Shown: piece after piece, positions 61,246 through 64,000 of the stretch
Numbering within the stretch: position 1 is the first letter of the stretch
How the letters are laid out: each line of letters starts with the position of its first letter
Assembly: GCA_965247385.1 (NCBI GenBank)
Contig: CBDFHG010000002.1
Location: 1,364,001-1,428,000 of the forward strand
Length of the DNA: 64,000 nt
Reading direction: 5' to 3'
Source: Thermohalobaculum sp965247385
GTDB taxonomy: Bacteria; Pseudomonadota; Alphaproteobacteria; Rhodobacterales; Rhodobacteraceae
Position numbers and translations under genes: made by a program
The notes under the pieces: model-generated
What the model was told of the DNA's origin: nothing
Seen by the model: only the letters and a program-made list of their open reading frames with translations
Database searches by the model: none

Positions 61246-62756
61246 TCCCCCCTTGGAAAGCGCCGGTTTTCCTCCAGCACGTTAAGATCCATGTGATTGC
61301 GCATGTAGCGCTCGGAGGCTTTTTGCAGCGGCTGGAAGTCCCACGGATAGTAGGCGCCGTTCTTCAGCGCGTCATAGACAACCCAGCGCCGGGCCTGGCT
61401 CTGACGGACCTCGCAGTCGTATGCGTCCAGATCCCATCTGGCCCCAGCCTGATCGCGCAACGTCTCCAGCGTCTGCCGATGGGCCTCGTCCGCCGCCAGA
61501 TTGCTCTGCTCGTGCGGATCGGCGTTCAGATCGAACAATTGGTCCGGATCCAGCAGGCAGCGATTGTATTTCCACTTGCCATAACGCAGCGACACCAGGG
61601 GCGCATAGGAGCCCTCGGCGGCGTATTCGATGGCAACGGGGGTGTCGCGGGTGCCACCACCAGCCAGTTCAAGCAAGCTCTCGCCATCGGTCCAGGGCAT
61701 GACATCGTCCATCGACGCACCCACCAGATCGGCCAGCGTCGGGGTGACATCGACAGTAGAGACCGGCGTATCCACCCGTCGCGGCTCCAGCCCGGGTGCT
61801 GCGATCATCAGGGGCACCCGCGACGATCCCTCGAAGAAGCTCATCTTGAACCACAAGCCGCGCTCGCCCAGCATGTCACCGTGGTCGGAGACAAAGATCA
61901 CGATTGTGTCCTCCGCCATCCGACAGCGGGTCAGCACATCGATGATCCCACCGATTTTTTCGTCCAGATAGGAGATGTTGGCGAAACAAGCCCGGCGGGA
62001 ACGGTGAATGTCTTCCGCCGAAATGTCGAAATTCCGGTAATCATTGGCTAGATAGAGCCGCTTCGAATGCGCATCCTGCTCATCGAACGGAATCGCTCCG
62101 ATCTTCGGCTCGAGATGCTCGCAATCCCCATAGAGATCCCAGAATTTCTTGCGCGCCACGTATGGGTCATGCGGGTGAGTAAAGCTGACCGTCAGGCACC
62201 ATGGCCGGTCGCCCTGTCCGCGCGCCAGATCATAGAGCTTCTGCTCGGCGTGATAGGCGACCTCGTCGTCATATTCCATCTGGTTGCTGATTTCGGCCAC
62301 CCCCGCCCCCGTCACCGAGCCGAGGTTGTGATACCACCAGTCGATCCGCTCGCCAGGCTTGCGGTAATCCGGGGTCCAGCCGAAATCAGCCGGATAGATG
62401 TCGGTCGTCAGGCGCTGCTCGAAGCCATGCAGCTGGTCCGGCCCGACGAAATGCATCTTGCCACTGAGGCAAGTGTGATAGCCCGCCCGGCGCAGATGGT
62501 GGGCGTAAGTCGGGATATCCGAGGCGAACTCGGCGGCGTTGTCGTAGACCCGGGTGCGCCGTGGCAACTGCCCCGACATGAAGCTGGCCCGCCCCGGCGC
62601 GCACAAGGGCGAGGCGGTGTAGGTGTTGGCGAACCTGACCGACCGCTCGGCCAACGCGCGCAAATGCGGTGTGTGCAGAAACGAGGCCGGGCCATCCGGG
62701 AACAGCGTTCCGTTCAACTGATCGACCATCAGGATCAGGATGTTGGGGCGCGTCAT
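61242..62756 (-). CDS. betC: Choline-sulfatase
   Basis: A 504-residue sulfatase releasing choline from choline-O-sulfate. TRPNILILMVDQLNGTLFPD at the N-terminus (metal-binding Asp), SPLCAPGRASFMSGQLPRRT with the CxPxR formylglycine signature, SGKMHFVGPDQLHGFEQRL, SFTHPHDPYVARKKFWDLYG, IFVSDHGDMLGERGLWFKMS and the C-terminal extension RYMRNHMDLN typical of BetC. ATG 62756 overlaps the betI stop (ATGA). Confidence 0.94.
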   Translation of the reverse strand: MTRPNILILMVDQLNGTLFPDGPASFLHTPHLRALAERSVRFANTYTASPLCAPGRASFMSGQLPRRTRVYDNAAEFASDIPTYAHHLRRAGYHTCLSGKMHFVGPDQLHGFEQRLTTDIYPADFGWTPDYRKPGERIDWWYHNLGSVTGAGVAEISNQMEYDDEVAYHAEQKLYDLARGQGDRPWCLTVSFTHPHDPYVARKKFWDLYGDCEHLEPKIGAIPFDEQDAHSKRLYLANDYRNFDISAEDIHRSRRACFANISYLDEKIGGIIDVLTRCRMAEDTIVIFVSDHGDMLGERGLWFKMSFFEGSSRVPLMIAAPGLEPRRVDTPVSTVDVTPTLADLVGASMDDVMPWTDGESLLELAGGGTRDTPVAIEYAAEGSYAPLVSLRYGKWKYNRCLLDPDQLFDLNADPHEQSNLAADEAHRQTLETLRDQAGARWDLDAYDCEVRQSQARRWVVYDALKNGAYYPWDFQPLQKASERYMRNHMDLNVLEENRRFPRGE

Positions 62757-63346
62757 CGGCGGTCCTCCAGAACGGCCAGTTCGGTATCGACATAGCCCTC
62801 GACCAGCGCAATGGCGCTGGCAGGGTCGGGCGGGCCATCCTTCAGTGCGCGGCGAATGTAAAGCCCGTCGATAAACGCCGCGATACCCTCGGCGATGCGC
62901 AGGGCATCGGTGCGCGGGGCAAGCCGGGTCAGTGCATCGACCAGGTTGGAATTCAACCTCCGGGCATAGACACCCAGCAGGCGGCGGGCCTGCGGGTCGC
63001 TCTGCGCGCGAACATAAAAGGCGAGCCACGCCGCGACGGTCGCGACCGCGAACTGGTCCGGGCCGAAGCTCTGGCGGATGATGGCCGAGATTCGGGTGCG
63101 CGGTGCGTCGGCGGCCAGCAATGCATCGCGCACCCCGCTACCGAAGTCCTTCAGCAGGTGGCGCATGGTGGCCAGGAAAAGCTTGTCCTTGCCGCCGAAA
63201 TAGTGGTGCGCCAGCGCTGGCGAAACCCCGGCCGAGCGGGCGATCTGGCTCATCGTCACGTCAAGATTCCCCTGCGCCCCGATCGTCTCGACCGCAGCTT
63301 CGATCAGCGCCTTGCGGCGAATGGGTTCCATGCCGACTCGGGGCAT
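62753..63346 (-). CDS. betI: TetR-family repressor BetI
   Basis: A 197-residue regulator: MPRVGMEPIRRKALIEAAVE, TIGAQGNLDVTMSQIARSAG, VSPALAHHYFGGKDKLFLAT (helix-turn-helix), then the BetI-type ligand domain WLAFYVRAQSDPQARRLLGV, GIAAFIDGLYIRRAL. BetI represses bet genes until choline is present. First gene of the minus-strand operon and divergent from choX. Confidence 0.94.
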   Translation of the reverse strand: MPRVGMEPIRRKALIEAAVETIGAQGNLDVTMSQIARSAGVSPALAHHYFGGKDKLFLATMRHLLKDFGSGVRDALLAADAPRTRISAIIRQSFGPDQFAVATVAAWLAFYVRAQSDPQARRLLGVYARRLNSNLVDALTRLAPRTDALRIAEGIAAFIDGLYIRRALKDGPPDPASAIALVEGYVDTELAVLEDRR

Positions 63347-63379
63347 TGAAAGGTCTCCGTTTTTGCCGGTAGGTTATTT

Positions 63380-63399
63380 TTGATTGATCAAACAATCAA
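63380..63399. promoter_or_regulatory. Probable BetI operator TTGATTG-N6-CAATCAA
   Basis: A perfect 7-bp inverted repeat in the betI-choX intergenic region, 34 bp upstream of betI and 91 bp upstream of choX. Symmetry, location and an AT-rich setting fit a TetR-type operator controlling both directions. Confidence 0.6.
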
Positions 63400-63489
63400 T
63401 AAAAAATTGCGTGCCTTTCGTGCTTCGGTTATTGATACTTTACCAAAGAAGCGAATCGCATCAACACCACCAAGAGGGAGGATACGGAC

Positions 63490-64000
63490 ATGTCGAAACT
63501 GAAAATCTCTGTTTGCGCACTGGCAATCAGCGCAATCATGACCGCCCCAGCATTCGCCGCCTGCGAAAAGGTCACCTTCTCGGATGTCGGCTGGACGGAT
63601 ATTACCGCTACCACCGCCACCACCACACTGATGCTGGACGCACTGGGCTACGAGACCGATATCAGGGTACTGTCGGTGCCGGTGACCTATGTCTCGATGA
63701 AGAACAAAGACATCGATGTCTTCCTCGGCAACTGGATGCCGACCATGGAAGGCGATGTACGCCCCTATCTGGACGACGGTTCGGTCGAAAGCCTGCGGGT
63801 CAACCTGCAAGGCGCCAAATACACCATGGCGGTGCCGCGGGCGACCTATGACGCCGGGCTCAAGACCTTTACCGATATCGCCAAGTTCAAGGACGCGCTG
63901 GGCGGCAAGATCTACGGCATCGAGCCGGGCAACGACGGCAACCGCCTGATCCTCGACATGATCGACCAGGATGCCTTTGGCCTGAAGGGCTTCGAGGTCG
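63490..64000 (+). CDS. choX: Choline ABC transporter substrate-binding protein (partial, runs off right edge)
   Basis: Begins at ATG 63490, preceded by AGGGAGG, with signal peptide LKISVCALAISAIMTAPAFA. The mature part reads CEKVTFSDVGWTDITATTAT, VTYVSMKNKDIDVFLGNWMP and IYGIEPGNDGNRLI, the aromatic-rich ligand region of ChoX/OpuAC-like proteins that bind choline. About 170 residues are visible. Permease and ATPase genes (choW, choV) would be expected just beyond the window. Confidence 0.92.
   Translation, partial: MSKLKISVCALAISAIMTAPAFAACEKVTFSDVGWTDITATTATTTLMLDALGYETDIRVLSVPVTYVSMKNKDIDVFLGNWMPTMEGDVRPYLDDGSVESLRVNLQGAKYTMAVPRATYDAGLKTFTDIAKFKDALGGKIYGIEPGNDGNRLILDMIDQDAFGLKGFEV

Noticed and set aside
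58861..61296. 811-codon plus-strand open frame
   Set aside because: Antisense of betA and the GST gene, both of which carry clear motifs; high GC keeps the opposite strand open.

Overview
The window is high-GC chromosomal DNA from an alphaproteobacterium, most likely a Rhodobacterales (Roseobacter/Rhodobacter-type) member. The evidence is gene content: three-subunit FGAM synthase genes purS-purQ-purL, a zeta-type F1-ATPase inhibitor (DUF1476) beside purC, a DUF6314 gene divergent from purB, a ccmI-ruvX-DUF1289 cluster, a heterotetrameric sarcosine oxidase operon, and propionyl-CoA carboxylase/methylmalonyl-CoA mutase genes. No rRNA is present. One tRNA (Asn-GTT) is seen.

Layout. 0-1.7 kb: a broken nucleotide-cyclase remnant, bpt (protein N-end leucyltransferase) and an RcnB-like exported protein. 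1.8-13.2 kb: a heavily rearranged mobile region around purB. It holds an IS1595-family IS with an 8-bp target duplication, a 173-bp MITE inserted one base away from the same target, two 1847-bp IS1380-family copies with 4-bp duplications, an inverted duplication of a pilP/pilQ-like conjugative-pilus fragment plus a DUF1640 coiled-coil gene, and a truncated tyrosine recombinase. 13.2-18.8 kb: purine synthesis (purC, purS, purQ, purL) and a PIN toxin-antitoxin pair. 18.9-24.9 kb: sarcosine oxidase soxB-soxD-soxA-soxG, with an unexpected small membrane protein between soxB and soxD. 25.2-31.4 kb: ccmI, ruvX, DUF1289, a truncated aspartic protease, a 2-oxoglutarate-dioxygenase-like gene, dusA, an mlaC-like gene and DUF1989. 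31.5-40.8 kb: a trimethylamine-dehydrogenase-like flavoprotein, an IS427-type relic, an overlapping operon of sterol-desaturase-like, GH3-like and enolase-superfamily genes, a class III aminotransferase, tRNA-Asn and an IclR regulator.

40.86-43.52 kb is the most striking feature. It is a complete 2.67-kb IS1595-type transposon with near-perfect 24-bp ends and an exact 8-bp target duplication. It carries a frameshifted transposase, a small basic ORF, a beta-type N4/N6 DNA methyltransferase and an MvaI/BcnI-type restriction endonuclease. Fourteen tandem copies of the octamer GACAGTCC lie exactly between the small ORF and the methyltransferase. The methyltransferase reading frame stays open upstream through the repeats, and losing one repeat (or gaining two) would fuse the two ORFs. 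This looks like a mobile, phase-variable restriction-modification system.

44.5-58.5 kb is propionate metabolism: prpE, malic enzyme, a PanE-type reductase, methylmalonyl-CoA mutase, a nitroreductase, pccA, a cupin, RidA, a conserved unknown gene and pccB. 58.6-58.9 kb contains transposase scraps. 58.9-64 kb is choline/choline-O-sulfate use: betA, a GST, betC and betI, divergent from choX, which runs off the window edge. Choline uptake and oxidation here and sarcosine oxidase at 19-25 kb are the two ends of the choline-betaine-sarcosine-glycine route. The intermediate steps are not in the window.
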